A stretch of DNA of 64,000 bases from Thalassomonas actiniarum (GCF_000948975.2 NZ_CP059735.1:6260603-6324602), one strand, 5' to 3'; positions 14,791-24,140 are shown, counted from the first letter of the stretch. Translations and numbers: made by a program. The notes: generated by a model from the sequence alone, not told the origin.

Positions 14791-15609
14791 TTAACGTGCG
14801 GTTTTATGGGGATGTATGATTTGTTTCCAGGGAAAATCGCCGTTACCCATGCTGATAAAGTCCGGATTGATGAGCGTATCACGGCGGTTATAGCTCAGGG
14901 GATTAAACTCACTGTCTAAAATGGCCCCGCCCGCCTGCTCTAAAATACACTGGCTGGCGCCGGTATCCCACTCGCCGGTAGGACCGATACGTAAATAGCA
15001 ATCGGCGCCGCCTTCAGCAATCAGGCAATTTTTTAACGAACAGCTGCCCAGGGCAACATACTCAAAATCAAAATTTTTATTAAGGTATTGCGCCATCAAA
15101 GACAGCTCTTGCCGACGGCTGATGGCCACTTTGACCGCCTGTCCGGGTTTATAGGCAGCGACTTGGATCTGATGGCTGCCCTGGTCATTATCTTTAAAGG
15201 CACCGAGATTTTTTTGCCCGTAGTAGGTCAGGCAATGATCCGGGGCATGGATCACCCCGATGCTGGGCCAACCGTCTTCAATTAAGGCAATGTTCACGGC
15301 AAAATCACCGCTGCCGATAATAAACTCGCCGGTCCCGTCTATGGGATCGAGCAACCAGTATTTTGACCAGCTCTTGCGCTGTTCAAGCCCCTCAATATCA
15401 AGTTCTTCCGAGATAATGGGAATATCCGGAGTCAGGGTTTTTAACCTGTCCATCAATACCTGGTTAGCGGCGAGATCGGCGCTGGTCACCGGGCTCTCAT
15501 CCCCTTTTATTTCGGTATCGAAATTACCATGACGATAATAACTCATCACCTCATCACCGGCTAACCTGGCGCTTTGCAGCGCGATATCCAACAATCGGTC
15601 TTCGCCCAT
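14791..15609 (-). CDS. cysQ: 3'(2'),5'-bisphosphate nucleotidase
   Basis: Removes the 3' phosphate from PAP, the by-product of sulfate activation, in the cytosol. The 272-residue protein is an inositol-monophosphatase-fold enzyme. Metal-binding motifs are ISEELD (about 66-71), LLDPIDGTGEF (about 86-96; D-P-I-D-G-T) and the C-terminal GEWDTGASQCILEQAGG (about 212-228; WDTGA). Length matches CysQ. It lies directly downstream of nudE with 2 bp between stop and start, so the two form an operon, an arrangement known from related bacteria. Confidence 0.94.
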   Translation of the reverse strand: MGEDRLLDIALQSARLAGDEVMSYYRHGNFDTEIKGDESPVTSADLAANQVLMDRLKTLTPDIPIISEELDIEGLEQRKSWSKYWLLDPIDGTGEFIIGSGDFAVNIALIEDGWPSIGVIHAPDHCLTYYGQKNLGAFKDNDQGSHQIQVAAYKPGQAVKVAISRRQELSLMAQYLNKNFDFEYVALGSCSLKNCLIAEGGADCYLRIGPTGEWDTGASQCILEQAGGAILDSEFNPLSYNRRDTLINPDFISMGNGDFPWKQIIHPHKTAR

Positions 15610-15611
15610 AT

Positions 15612-16163
15612 CTAGCCTCTCAAGTGATTTACCACCAACAACAGTGCAGCTATGCTGCGTGCTTCCGTAAAGTTTGGCTCCGCCAATAATGCCTGAAAAT
15701 CATCCAGCTGCCAGCTGACAACTTCTAACGGTTCAGGTTCGTCCCCTTCAAGTGACTGGGGGTACAAGCCACGGGCAAGAAAAATATCCATCCTGGCGTT
15801 AAAAAACGCCGGCGCCATGGAAACCTGGTGGATAGGCTGTAAAATCTCGGCGCCAAAGCCTATTTCTTCCTGCAATTCCCGGTTGGCCGCCACTTGTGCC
15901 GTTTCCCCGGGATCGATCAAGCCTTTGGGAAAGCCCAGTTCGTAACTATGGGTGCCGGCACAATATTCCCTGACCAGCAAGAGTGAACCGTCCTCCTGCA
16001 GTGGTACTATCATTACCGCTCCACGGCCCGAGCCCTGCATACGTTCGTATTCCCGTTGCACCCCGTTGCTAAAGGTCAGATCGATTTGTTCAATGGCAAA
16101 AAATCGGCTTTTGGCGACTTGCTTCCTTTGGGTAATTTTGGGTAACTGGGTCTTAGCTGTCAT
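15612..16163 (-). CDS. nudE: ADP-sugar/NADH Nudix hydrolase NudE
   Basis: 183 residues with a Nudix box G-x5-E-x7-REUxEExGU visible as GLIDPGETAQVAANRELQEEIGFG (two adjoining pieces, about residues 80-103). NudE hydrolyses ADP-ribose, NADH, Ap3A and similar ADP compounds in the cytosol. Flanking features fit NudE, including FFAIEQIDLTFSNG and YELGFPKG. It leads the nudE-cysQ operon. In E. coli nudE lies near yrfG, hslR and hslO, as here. Confidence 0.93.
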   Translation of the reverse strand: MTAKTQLPKITQRKQVAKSRFFAIEQIDLTFSNGVQREYERMQGSGRGAVMIVPLQEDGSLLLVREYCAGTHSYELGFPKGLIDPGETAQVAANRELQEEIGFGAEILQPIHQVSMAPAFFNARMDIFLARGLYPQSLEGDEPEPLEVVSWQLDDFQALLAEPNFTEARSIAALLLVVNHLRG

Positions 16164-16479
16164 GTTTATCGGCGGCCTGATCTCTTGTTATAAATAGCGG
16201 CTAACGGGACGATAAACTTAAATAGACAGCCGTGTTTTAATTGCACAAGCAGGTATCAGTGATTTATCGCTTTAATATAATTAAACACATTCATAAGCCA
16301 GGATGCAACCTGCCGGGCCGGGATAATTACCCCCTTCGGTCAAAAGCGGCAATATTTTCAGTAATCCTTATCCGACAAGCCAACGGCATATCACTTACCA
16401 GGCAGGTAATCTACTTAACTAAAGGCCGCGGATTGGCTATCATGAGTCCACATAGAAGAGAAACAAAAAGCGATACCTT
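16164..16479. other. Divergent intergenic region, nudE/yrfG
   Basis: 316 bp between the divergent nudE and yrfG genes. It contains a TATAAT hexamer at 16276-16281 without a convincing -35 partner. I see no gene, hairpin or recognisable operator. Confidence 0.6.
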
Positions 16480-17157
16480 ATGCTCAACTGGTCTGAAATC
16501 TCCACCGTATTACTCGATATGGACGGCACTATCCTGGACTTACACTTTGACAACCAGTTCTGGCTGGTACATCTGCCCAAGCGTTACAGCGAATACGCCA
16601 ACATCAGTTTCGAACAGGCACAGGAAAAACTGCACAGCCATTACGAGCGGGTTGCCGGTACCATTGCCTGGTACTGCCTGGATTACTGGCAGGAACAAAC
16701 CCAATTGCCGATCACCACCCTGAAACGGGAAATACAGCACTTAATTCGCCTGCGGAAAGATGCCGTGGCTTTTCTCGAAGCCTTGCGGGAAAGCGGCCGT
16801 GAAGTGGTGCTGGTAACCAATGCCCACCCGGACAGTCTGTCACTGAAAATCGAGCGTACCCAGTTGGATCAATACTTTGACCGCTTATATTCCACCCATG
16901 AATTCGGCGCTACCAAAGAATCTCAGCTGTTATGGCAAAGGCTGCAACAAAAACACCCGTTTTCGCTGGACAATACCCTGTTTGTTGATGACAGCCTGCC
17001 GGTGCTCAACTCGGCAAAAAAATACGGTATCAAGCATCTGCTGGCCATCGCCAACCCGGACAGCCAGCAGGAGGAGCGCACCATCACTGAGTATCAGGCC
17101 ATTACCGACTACGGGATATTATTGGAAGATATCAGAAACACCCCGGTCGGCAAATAA
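16480..17157 (+). CDS. yrfG: GMP/IMP nucleotidase YrfG (HAD family)
   Basis: 225-residue HAD phosphatase. Motif I is LLDMDGTILD (about residues 11-20; D-x-D), motif II is VLVTNAH (about 109-115), and motif IV is TLFVDDSLPVL (about 167-177; DD). A helical cap lies between motifs I and II. The E. coli orthologue dephosphorylates GMP and IMP. In E. coli yrfG directly precedes hslR-hslO; here the 12-gene gsp operon is inserted between them. Confidence 0.93.
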   Translation: MLNWSEISTVLLDMDGTILDLHFDNQFWLVHLPKRYSEYANISFEQAQEKLHSHYERVAGTIAWYCLDYWQEQTQLPITTLKREIQHLIRLRKDAVAFLEALRESGREVVLVTNAHPDSLSLKIERTQLDQYFDRLYSTHEFGATKESQLLWQRLQQKHPFSLDNTLFVDDSLPVLNSAKKYGIKHLLAIANPDSQQEERTITEYQAITDYGILLEDIRNTPVGK

Positions 17158-17180
17158 ACCGGCCGGGATGAAAAGAGAAA

Positions 17181-17924
17181 TCAGAAGCCCAGGCGGTATC
17201 GCCCCTGGGCGTCCTTTTTTCCTAAGAAAGGTAAAGCCCCTTTAAGGGATTCGGGAAACTTGTCTGCCGGCTGCAAATAGCCCTGTCCTGAGAACTTGCC
17301 CCCCTGACGCAGGTAAGCGGAAAACGTCAGACCTAAATTATTTTTCGGCTGGATATTAAAGGCCAGTGCCCCTTCTTCACAGCCGATATCGGCGCTGAGC
17401 GGTCCTAAGGTGACATTTTGCTCCAATGCCGTCACTTTCGCCTTTTTCCAGGAAACCAGTCCCGACGCCTGGGCGCAAAACGGCTTATCGAACACTAAGC
17501 TATCCAGTTTAACCGAGACATCGCCGGAAGCAGTCACAGGCACGGGTAAATCCAGTTGCCGGGAAATATCATTGGCCGCCAGCAGGATATCGGCATCCGA
17601 CAGGGTCAGGTTGCCCAGTAAACCACTCACTTTCACTTCCCCCTGGGGTCCGGGCAATAAATCATCGCCAAAGGTCAAACTGACGGCAGGATCAAATACC
17701 AGTAAGGACAAAGGACTTAAACTAGCCGTAACCCGGTTAAGCTCAATATCCCGGGTGGCCAGGCGCTTTATTTCCGCTTGCCATACCGTACCCGAGAGGT
17801 TTTCAACAACAATATCCTTAGGTAAAGAAACAAAGTTAAAGATTAACTTGGCCGGTATGGTGGCAATAACGAAAATCAAATAAACACTGGCGAATACGCC
17901 GGCGTAAACAGTACCCTGCTTCAT
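17181..17924 (-). CDS. gspN: Type II secretion system protein N
   Basis: 247-residue inner-membrane protein of the general secretion pathway. One N-terminal transmembrane helix (about residues 7-30, VYAGVFASVYLIFVIATIPA) is followed by a periplasmic domain with repeated IKRLATRDIELNRV / LTLSDADILLAAND-type strands, as in GspN. GspN is not essential in all systems and its role is unclear. The start overlaps the gspM stop (TAATG), so it is translationally coupled as the last gene. The convergent yrfG stop is 23 bp away. Confidence 0.88.
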   Translation of the reverse strand: MKQGTVYAGVFASVYLIFVIATIPAKLIFNFVSLPKDIVVENLSGTVWQAEIKRLATRDIELNRVTASLSPLSLLVFDPAVSLTFGDDLLPGPQGEVKVSGLLGNLTLSDADILLAANDISRQLDLPVPVTASGDVSVKLDSLVFDKPFCAQASGLVSWKKAKVTALEQNVTLGPLSADIGCEEGALAFNIQPKNNLGLTFSAYLRQGGKFSGQGYLQPADKFPESLKGALPFLGKKDAQGRYRLGF

Positions 17925-18391
17925 TAACCTCTTCCTAACTGCAAGCGTCTCACACCGACAACCCCGGGTTGTTTGGCATTATTGAGATCTATGGATTTAA
18001 CATGTAAACCTTCGTTATTGGACAGTTGCTCTAACCACTGCAGCAGCTGGCTAAACGAAACTTCATCGATCCATATCTGAATATCATTGCCCTGGGGTTG
18101 CATCCGGGTAATGCCGATACCGTTACGTTTTGCGGTACGGTTGACTATGCTGGATAAGCTGCCGCCCCTGGATGATTGCTTGTTTTTATTGGCCTGCTGA
18201 TAGCGGGCGGTATTATCGCTGACCCAGGTCAGCAGCTCTTGCTGGCGCTTGAGCTTGGACTGGGTTTTTGCCAGGTTTTCATTAAGCGGCTGCCATACCA
18301 GGCTGTATAAAATAAACACCAGCACCACAGCGCTTAACGCTATTATCGACTTTTGCTCGCGAGCATTGAGTTGTTGCCATTTAGCCTTCAT
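17924..18391 (-). CDS. gspM: Type II secretion system protein M
   Basis: 155 residues: a short cytosolic segment, one transmembrane helix (about 17-36, IIALSAVVLVFILYSLVW), a coiled coil (about 38-65) and a ferredoxin-like periplasmic domain ending in LRRLQLGRG. GspM dimerises with GspL in the inner-membrane platform. It sits 2 bp after gspL and overlaps gspN, the usual L-M-N order. Confidence 0.9.
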   Translation of the reverse strand: MKAKWQQLNAREQKSIIALSAVVLVFILYSLVWQPLNENLAKTQSKLKRQQELLTWVSDNTARYQQANKNKQSSRGGSLSSIVNRTAKRNGIGITRMQPQGNDIQIWIDEVSFSQLLQWLEQLSNNEGLHVKSIDLNNAKQPGVVGVRRLQLGRG

Positions 18392-18393
18392 GA

Positions 18394-19686
18394 TTATCCC
18401 TTAATACTAAATGAGCCGGAAATCTGCTCACCCTGGTTGCTCTGCGCCCCGAGGTTCACCGTTAACCTGGCTTTTTCCAACGCATTTTTAAATTTATCAA
18501 ACTGCTGATAATCACTGGCAAGCGCCTGCAGGCGTAATTCCTGGCGTTTGCTGTCAAACTTAATCGATGCCGGTTTCATCCCGGGTACACTGGCAAAAGC
18601 CGGTTGTACCTTAGCCAGCATTTCCAGAAAACCGCCGCTGCTGTTACCCGGCCCCAACTCATTAAGCTTTTGCTTTAACTGTGACTTGATCGTGGTTACC
18701 CGCACCCTTTTGGTGGCAGGAAACGCTTTTTTATAGGTGTCTATAATCTGCTGTTCAACCGCTGCCTGCTGGTTGGACACCTGCATCAGAGAGGCGCCTT
18801 TAATGCCGACATTCATCACCAGGGCAAATACGGCAATACCCGCTGCCCACAGCCAGCTGGTGGTTGCTTTAGACCTCGGCTGCACCTGCTGGAACTCTCC
18901 CTGTAACAGGTTTACCAGAGAGGGGTCGACATGTTGTGCCAACAGAGCTAACGGCAGCTCTTCCGGCTGTGCCCGGATAATAAGCTGATCGTCGCCCTCA
19001 AGCGCCGAATAGGCATCAATGACCAGCTCGGCAGGGCTGTTTTCACTATCGGGGGGTTCATGACCTTCCTCTGAAACTTCGCCATCATTGCTTTCGCTTT
19101 GTGGCTGTGTTGCCTGCTGCCATTTTTCACGCATCAGCGGCCAAATGCCGTTATCCAGGCATAGCCCTTGCCACTGGCCCTGGCGCACTAACGTTTGCTG
19201 CCCTAAACCAACGGCTGACCAGCCGGCGTCATCATTTTCGGGTAAAGGCATCGCCAGTACATCCGGGATGATATGCTTGGTGCTGATACCGGCATCCGCC
19301 AACCAGCTTTGCCATAAGTGCATTTGTTCGCGATCGACCACAGCGGTAAAACAGTTATGCCCCTGCTCGTCTTCTTTAATATTGCCGTAGGCAAAGAATA
19401 GCTGCTCGACATCCTGGGCCAGATCATCTTCGAGCATATAAGGGACCGCAAGCCGGACAGCACGCCCGGATTTACCCGGCACTTTCAGCCGGCGCAGGGA
19501 AACGTCACAGCCGGGGACAAAAACCGTCACCTGACGGTTTTCCGCCTTGTCCCTCAGCTCACTCAATTGTCCTGTATGCTCCAACTCGCCGCTGGCAATA
19601 ATCTCACGGTTAGCCCCGGACCAAATCAACCAATGGATACATTCCTGGCTCTGGCTGGGCAGTCTAATAAATAAAGTTTCAGCCAT
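18394..19686 (-). CDS. gspL: Type II secretion system protein L
   Basis: 430 residues. The cytosolic actin-like domain (about 1-240) recruits the ATPase GspE; a transmembrane helix lies near 265-285 (WLWAAGIAVFALVMNVGIKG); the periplasmic part is a coiled coil and ferredoxin-like domain that pairs with GspM. A hydrophilic acidic stretch (about residues 190-213, SESNDGEVSEEGHEPPDSEN) interrupts the cytosolic part. ATG 19686 is preferred over TTG 19689 because it overlaps the gspK stop as TGATG, the coupling used elsewhere in this operon. Confidence 0.94.
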   Translation of the reverse strand: MAETLFIRLPSQSQECIHWLIWSGANREIIASGELEHTGQLSELRDKAENRQVTVFVPGCDVSLRRLKVPGKSGRAVRLAVPYMLEDDLAQDVEQLFFAYGNIKEDEQGHNCFTAVVDREQMHLWQSWLADAGISTKHIIPDVLAMPLPENDDAGWSAVGLGQQTLVRQGQWQGLCLDNGIWPLMREKWQQATQPQSESNDGEVSEEGHEPPDSENSPAELVIDAYSALEGDDQLIIRAQPEELPLALLAQHVDPSLVNLLQGEFQQVQPRSKATTSWLWAAGIAVFALVMNVGIKGASLMQVSNQQAAVEQQIIDTYKKAFPATKRVRVTTIKSQLKQKLNELGPGNSSGGFLEMLAKVQPAFASVPGMKPASIKFDSKRQELRLQALASDYQQFDKFKNALEKARLTVNLGAQSNQGEQISGSFSIKG

Positions 19687-20690
19687 CAATCACGTCCTAT
19701 AGTGCGGCTAATTACCTGTACCTGATTATTATTATCTACTTTCATAATCGAATTCAGTGCAAAATAACTATTGTTAAACTTGGTTGTTGTTTTTAGCTTA
19801 AAATATTCGCTGTCGACAACAAACTGCTTCTTCTTATCATCATCTAATTTCGCCTTGCTTATTTCCGGCAAATTAAAAAAATCGTCTACCGACTGAAAAC
19901 CTTCCTCTTCGCGGGAAGACAAGGCCTGCTGGACATCCGATAACGGAATATCCAATAACGCCTGCAACACCACCGCTTTCTCGGCATCCACGGTATTGAT
20001 ATTCAGCGCCAGGGTCGGTTCACCCGGGATCACACACACATGCTCCTTAAGGGCATTGATCACCGGCACGGTAAAGTGCTCGACGATGCGTAACTCATTG
20101 ACACTGCCAAGTAAGTTGTTCGCCGGCAGATAGGGAAATTCTTTGGCGGCATAATCATTATCTTCGGCGCCGCCGGCACTGACAATGGAGCTGTTGTCAT
20201 CGAGCCAGTCCGCCAAAGCATCCGCCATATATTCTGCTTCAAATTGCCCGACCCCTTCAACATTCAGGTCAGTGATCAATTTTTCAAAAGCTTCATGGGC
20301 AGGCGATTTATTGTTGCCGCTATTGCCGCCGTTATTGGCATTTTGCGAACTCGGCGGGGTTCTTAAGGCATTTAAATTAAAACACGCCTGTAAATCAACC
20401 ACCTCGGCTGTGATCTGGCCAAAGTCCACCGGGTAACTGACTTCTCCCTGGGCCCAGGCCTGGCCCAAATGGGTTACATCCGGTTCATCATCATTGATCA
20501 GCAAGATCGCCCTTTTACCGTAGGCTTCGGCTGCCATCGCATACCAGTAGGCCTGCTGGTTGAAATTAACATTGGTAGTGCGCTGCATCTGTAATTGTAA
20601 ACGGGCAGTCATCTGGGTTGCCAGTATCGATGCCAGGGCAACGACCAGCATCACAGTGATCAGCGCGACCCCTTTTTGCTGCCTGGCCAT
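19686..20690 (-). CDS. gspK: Type II secretion minor pseudopilin K
   Basis: 334 residues, the large tip pseudopilin. The prepilin leader ends in G before VALITVMLVVALASILATQM, with the helix lacking the usual Glu5, as in other GspK proteins. The large globular domain (about 110-220) contains DALADWLDDNSS, a typical GspK sequence that binds calcium in the E. coli protein. There is an Asn/Gly-rich insertion (NANNGGNSGNNK, about residues 117-128). The start overlaps the gspJ stop (TAATG). Confidence 0.94.
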   Translation of the reverse strand: MARQQKGVALITVMLVVALASILATQMTARLQLQMQRTTNVNFNQQAYWYAMAAEAYGKRAILLINDDEPDVTHLGQAWAQGEVSYPVDFGQITAEVVDLQACFNLNALRTPPSSQNANNGGNSGNNKSPAHEAFEKLITDLNVEGVGQFEAEYMADALADWLDDNSSIVSAGGAEDNDYAAKEFPYLPANNLLGSVNELRIVEHFTVPVINALKEHVCVIPGEPTLALNINTVDAEKAVVLQALLDIPLSDVQQALSSREEEGFQSVDDFFNLPEISKAKLDDDKKKQFVVDSEYFKLKTTTKFNNSYFALNSIMKVDNNNQVQVISRTIGRD

Positions 20691-21424
20691 TATTTGCTCC
20701 CCTTAGAGGCACCGCCGGAGTTATTTCCGCCGCCTGTTGAGTTACCGCCATTATTGTTCGAGCCTTTGCCCCGAGAGGAGTTGCCGCGCGACGAATCGCC
20801 GGGGCCGCTGTCCTCAGGCACATCACCCGCCACTAAATATTGGCGGCGAACCAGGCCATAATCTTCCAGTTCAATTTCAATGGCAATGGCCAGCGGCAAA
20901 GTCCCTTTGGCCAGTTCTTCCTGCCACTCTTTGCCGTCAAAAAAGTTAAATTTCAGCGATGTTACCCCAGAGATCAAAGGACGCACTTTAGGCTCCTCTC
21001 CCGGCACCGCATCGACAAAATTAAAATGCAAACGCTCCAGGGTTTCTTCGTTTAGCTGATAAGCCACCGACTGCATATCGCTGCGGGGCAATAACAACCC
21101 CGGGTTGGTCCAGCCGTTGCGGACAAAACCTATCGCCTGGGTTTCAGAAAAAAAGCTGCTCTCGTCGGTATGAATATAACCGTCCAGGGGCTGCTCACCG
21201 TTCACCCGGATACTGCGCCGGGCAATTTGCGTCAGATCTCTTTCAATCAATAAAAACGCCCGCTGCAATTCATTCATGCGCTCGGTGCGGGTTTTCGACG
21301 CTTCTTCGCTGGAAAGCACGGTATCAAAGATGGTAAAACTAGACAGGCTGACCACGGAAAAAATAGCAATAGCAATCAGCACTTCCAGCAGGGTAAAACC
21401 CCGGTTATTAACAAAGGCCTTCAT
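20690..21424 (-). CDS. gspJ: Type II secretion minor pseudopilin J
   Basis: 244 residues. NRGFTLLEVLIAIAIF at the N-terminus is the prepilin peptidase site and hydrophobic spine with Glu5. The globular domain ends near residue 205 at DYGLVRRQYLV. After this come about 35 residues of Gly, Ser and Asn (about 210-244; for example NNNGGNSTGGGNNSGG), a low-complexity tail that GspJ proteins I know do not have. GspJ joins I and K at the pseudopilus tip. Start and stop overlap with gspI and gspK. Confidence 0.93.
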   Translation of the reverse strand: MKAFVNNRGFTLLEVLIAIAIFSVVSLSSFTIFDTVLSSEEASKTRTERMNELQRAFLLIERDLTQIARRSIRVNGEQPLDGYIHTDESSFFSETQAIGFVRNGWTNPGLLLPRSDMQSVAYQLNEETLERLHFNFVDAVPGEEPKVRPLISGVTSLKFNFFDGKEWQEELAKGTLPLAIAIEIELEDYGLVRRQYLVAGDVPEDSGPGDSSRGNSSRGKGSNNNGGNSTGGGNNSGGASKGSK

Positions 21425-21804
21425 TAGAGGCTACTCTTGGCCAGGTAGGTGGTTAAACTGGTCAGCGGTTTTTCGGCTTTTTCCTCTAAACGAATTTCCA
21501 TCACCACCTGTCTCATATTGGTGTCGGCGGTTTTCACCACTTTTTGTTGCCAGAACCATTCGCGGCCGGCCATCTCTACCTTGCCTTTTTTATTATTTTT
21601 CGGTGGCCAGGTAGTCACCAGACTTGTCGCCACCAATTGATTGGCCGCCACCCAGTCGGCAAAGGTTTTTTGCTCCAGATAACCCAGGTTGCGTGAGTTG
21701 GTATCGGCAGCACCGAGTAAGGCAACACCGGCAATAGCAAAAACAGCCATGGCCAGCATGACTTCAATCAAAGTAAACCCGGCGGCTTTAAAATGCTTAT
21801 TCAT
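21424..21804 (-). CDS. gspI: Type II secretion minor pseudopilin I
   Basis: 126 residues from ATG 21804, which overlaps the gspH stop (ATGAATAA). This gives MNKHFKAAGFTLIEVMLAM, a normal short prepilin leader with the cleavage Gly followed by FTLIE. An upstream in-frame ATG at 21837 would give an unusual long leader and is not preferred. The globular domain is small, ending in LTTYLAKSSL. GspI initiates the pseudopilus tip with J and K. Confidence 0.93.
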   Translation of the reverse strand: MNKHFKAAGFTLIEVMLAMAVFAIAGVALLGAADTNSRNLGYLEQKTFADWVAANQLVATSLVTTWPPKNNKKGKVEMAGREWFWQQKVVKTADTNMRQVVMEIRLEEKAEKPLTSLTTYLAKSSL

Positions 21805-22462
21805 CGGCTTCGGGTCCTGCGATAACTTTGCCGTCAATTAAAAACTCCCTGGTCAAAGGCGTTGTAAACAAACCCGTTACCCGGTAGGCAAATTCCTCAT
21901 CCAACACTAACTCTTCGACAAAACTGAAGGTCAGGCTAAAAGGCGTAATATCACCGCCTGAGAGGATATAGACCTGGGGAATTATTTTTTCTTCTTCCTC
22001 TTCGCTAAAGCTGTCTTCCTCTTCCACTTCAAAGATACTGCGGTCATATAAGGCAGGCTCTTCTATCGGCAGGTCATCGAGCTCCAACGCCATTGCCAGA
22101 TCTTCCGAGACACTGTAAGAGGCAAATAAATCTTCATCCGGCAACGGACTCCAGCGTACCCCGTCATAACCGACAAACTGGTAGCTATTTTTATCCACCA
22201 GCAGGCCCAGCTCGACATTGTTGAGCATGGAATATTCGGCGGCAATATCGAACACGCCGGCAAACCTTTCACTGGCTTGCCTGAGTTTTTCTTCCGGGCG
22301 GTTGCCCGACGTTGAAAACTGTACCAGGGAGACCATGATGCCGATAACCACAATCACCACCATCACCTCAATCAGGGTAAAACCTTTGCTCCCACGTCCT
22401 GTCCGTAAACCTTTGCCCGATGCCTTAACACCGGCGAAAGCCCCTTGCCTGCCTAAATTCAT
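21797..22462 (-). CDS. gspH: Type II secretion minor pseudopilin H
   Basis: 221 residues. The leader is longer than usual (28 residues, rich in Gly, Arg and Lys) before G-FTLIEVMVVIVVIGIMVSL. The globular domain (about 60-215) contains a very acidic insertion (FEVEEEDSFSEEEEEK, about residues 147-162). GspH connects the tip to the major pseudopilin. The stop overlaps the gspI start by 8 bp, and the start follows the gspG stop by 2 bp. Confidence 0.92.
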   Translation of the reverse strand: MNLGRQGAFAGVKASGKGLRTGRGSKGFTLIEVMVVIVVIGIMVSLVQFSTSGNRPEEKLRQASERFAGVFDIAAEYSMLNNVELGLLVDKNSYQFVGYDGVRWSPLPDEDLFASYSVSEDLAMALELDDLPIEEPALYDRSIFEVEEEDSFSEEEEEKIIPQVYILSGGDITPFSLTFSFVEELVLDEEFAYRVTGLFTTPLTREFLIDGKVIAGPEADE

Positions 22463-22464
22463 GA

Positions 22465-22911
22465 TTACTGGTAATCACCCAGGTTCCAGTTACCGATATC
22501 GTCTTCGGTACCCACTTCACCGTCAGGTCCCATGGAGAAAACGTCCATCTTGCTTTGCTCGCCCGGATTTAACAGCTGGTAGTCGTTGCCCCACGGATCT
22601 TGAGGCAGACGTTTCACGTAGCCGTCTTCAGGGAAACGGCGCGGCAGTGGCTCAATATCGGTTTCCGTCACTAAGGCTTCCAGCCCCTGGTCTGTACTCG
22701 GGTAGTTATAGTTATCCATCTTGTACATGCTTAACGAGGTTTCCAGGGCATTGATATCCGACACCGCCTTTTGTACATTGGCACGTTCCTGGCTGCCCAT
22801 CAGGTTAGGCACTACCATACTGGCAAGAATACCTAAAATCACGATCACCACCATCACTTCGAGTAGCGTAAAACCGCGCGCTTTTTTCGCTTTGTGTAAA
22901 TTTTTCATCAT
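22465..22911 (-). CDS. gspG: Type II secretion major pseudopilin G
   Basis: 148 residues. RGFTLLEVMVVIVILGILASMVVPNLMG is the prepilin cleavage site and spine, given here as one continuous conserved block at residues 12-39 in two pieces. The C-terminal part has the canonical GspG pattern: DNYNYPSTDQGLEALV, DPWGNDYQLLNPG and DVFSMGPDGEVGTEDDIGNW, the last forming the calcium site. It polymerises into the pseudopilus that pushes substrates through GspD. Confidence 0.96.
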   Translation of the reverse strand: MMKNLHKAKKARGFTLLEVMVVIVILGILASMVVPNLMGSQERANVQKAVSDINALETSLSMYKMDNYNYPSTDQGLEALVTETDIEPLPRRFPEDGYVKRLPQDPWGNDYQLLNPGEQSKMDVFSMGPDGEVGTEDDIGNWNLGDYQ

Positions 22912-22922
22912 TAACTTCCTGC

Positions 22923-24140
22923 TTAAGTTCCCATTAAATTATTTAGTTGCATAATAGGTTGTAAAATTGCCATGACAATAAACAACACTACCCCGGCCAT
23001 AGACACCATAAGTGCCGGCTCAAAAGCCTTTAATGATATATTCATCAAGGCTTCAAATTCTCTGTCCTGGTTATCTGCCGCCCGCTCCAGCATGCCTTCA
23101 AGTTTACCGCTTTTTTCACCGCTGGCGATCATATGCAGCATCATAGGGGGAAACAGCTTGGTTTGCTCCAGCGATACCCGCAAACTCGAGCCTTCGCGCA
23201 CCTTGTCCGCCGACTCTTTGATCTTTTGTTTGATATAAAGGTTATCCAGTACCTCGCCGGAAATACGCATGCTTTCCAGTAAGGGCACGGCACTGGCGGT
23301 CAATATGCTTAACGTACGGGCAAAACGGGCGGTATTCAGGCCACGGGCAACTTTGCCTATGCCGGGCATGGCAATAAGCCGCTCATGATAAGCCAAACGG
23401 AAGGCAGGTTTTTGCAGTAACCTAGAAAAGCCCATCATTACCAGCATGATAAACAAGAGGATAAATAAACCATAGGCCTGTAAAAAGTCACTGGAGGAAA
23501 TCAGAAACTGGGTGGTACCCGGCAGGTTTGCCCCCATATGCTCGAACTGGCCGACAATTTTCGGCACTACCGCCACCAACAATATTGCGATCACCCCGAC
23601 CGCAACCAGGGTCATGATCACCGGATAAACCAGTGCCTGGATCAAGTCGGAGCGCATTTTTTGCCGCTGCTCGGTATAGTCCGCCAGGCGGTTTAAGACC
23701 TTGTCCAAATGACCTGACTTTTCCCCCGCGGCTACCATGGCACGGTATAAGTGACTGAATATTTGTGGAAATTCCGCCATGCTCTCTGCCAGACCATAAC
23801 CTTCGGTGACCTTGGTACGCACCGCCATTACCATACTTTTGATACGGTTTTTTTCACATTGTTCCGCCACCGCCATCAGGGATTCTTCCAACGGCAAACC
23901 TGATTCCACCAGGGTTGCCAGCTGACGGGTCATCAGTGCCAATTCAGCGGCAGAGACCTTGCCCCTGCCGCCGGTTTTTTTGGTGTTTTGTTTGGTTTTT
24001 TGCAGGCTGGGCACTACCTCAATCGGCATCAACCCCTGTTCTTTGAGCTGGGTGCGCACCTGCCGCGGGGTATCTCCCTCGATCACCCCTTTTTTCGTTC
24101 TGCCGCGGTTGTCTACCGCCTGATAATCAAATGCTGCCAT
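22923..24140 (-). CDS. gspF: Type II secretion inner-membrane protein F
   Basis: 405 residues, the polytopic platform protein. The N-terminal cytosolic MAAFDYQAVDNRGRTKKGVIEGDT is typical. Two homologous T2SF domains (about 70-195 and 270-395) are separated by transmembrane helices near 170-195, 220-245 and 375-400. It sits 8 bp downstream of gspE and 11 bp upstream of gspG. Confidence 0.96.
   Translation of the reverse strand: MAAFDYQAVDNRGRTKKGVIEGDTPRQVRTQLKEQGLMPIEVVPSLQKTKQNTKKTGGRGKVSAAELALMTRQLATLVESGLPLEESLMAVAEQCEKNRIKSMVMAVRTKVTEGYGLAESMAEFPQIFSHLYRAMVAAGEKSGHLDKVLNRLADYTEQRQKMRSDLIQALVYPVIMTLVAVGVIAILLVAVVPKIVGQFEHMGANLPGTTQFLISSSDFLQAYGLFILLFIMLVMMGFSRLLQKPAFRLAYHERLIAMPGIGKVARGLNTARFARTLSILTASAVPLLESMRISGEVLDNLYIKQKIKESADKVREGSSLRVSLEQTKLFPPMMLHMIASGEKSGKLEGMLERAADNQDREFEALMNISLKAFEPALMVSMAGVVLFIVMAILQPIMQLNNLMGT

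Noticed and set aside
17181-17225. GCCCAGG/CCTGGGC hairpin taken as terminator of yrfG or gspN
   Set aside because: It lies inside the gspN coding end and is not followed by a clear T-run on the gspN strand.
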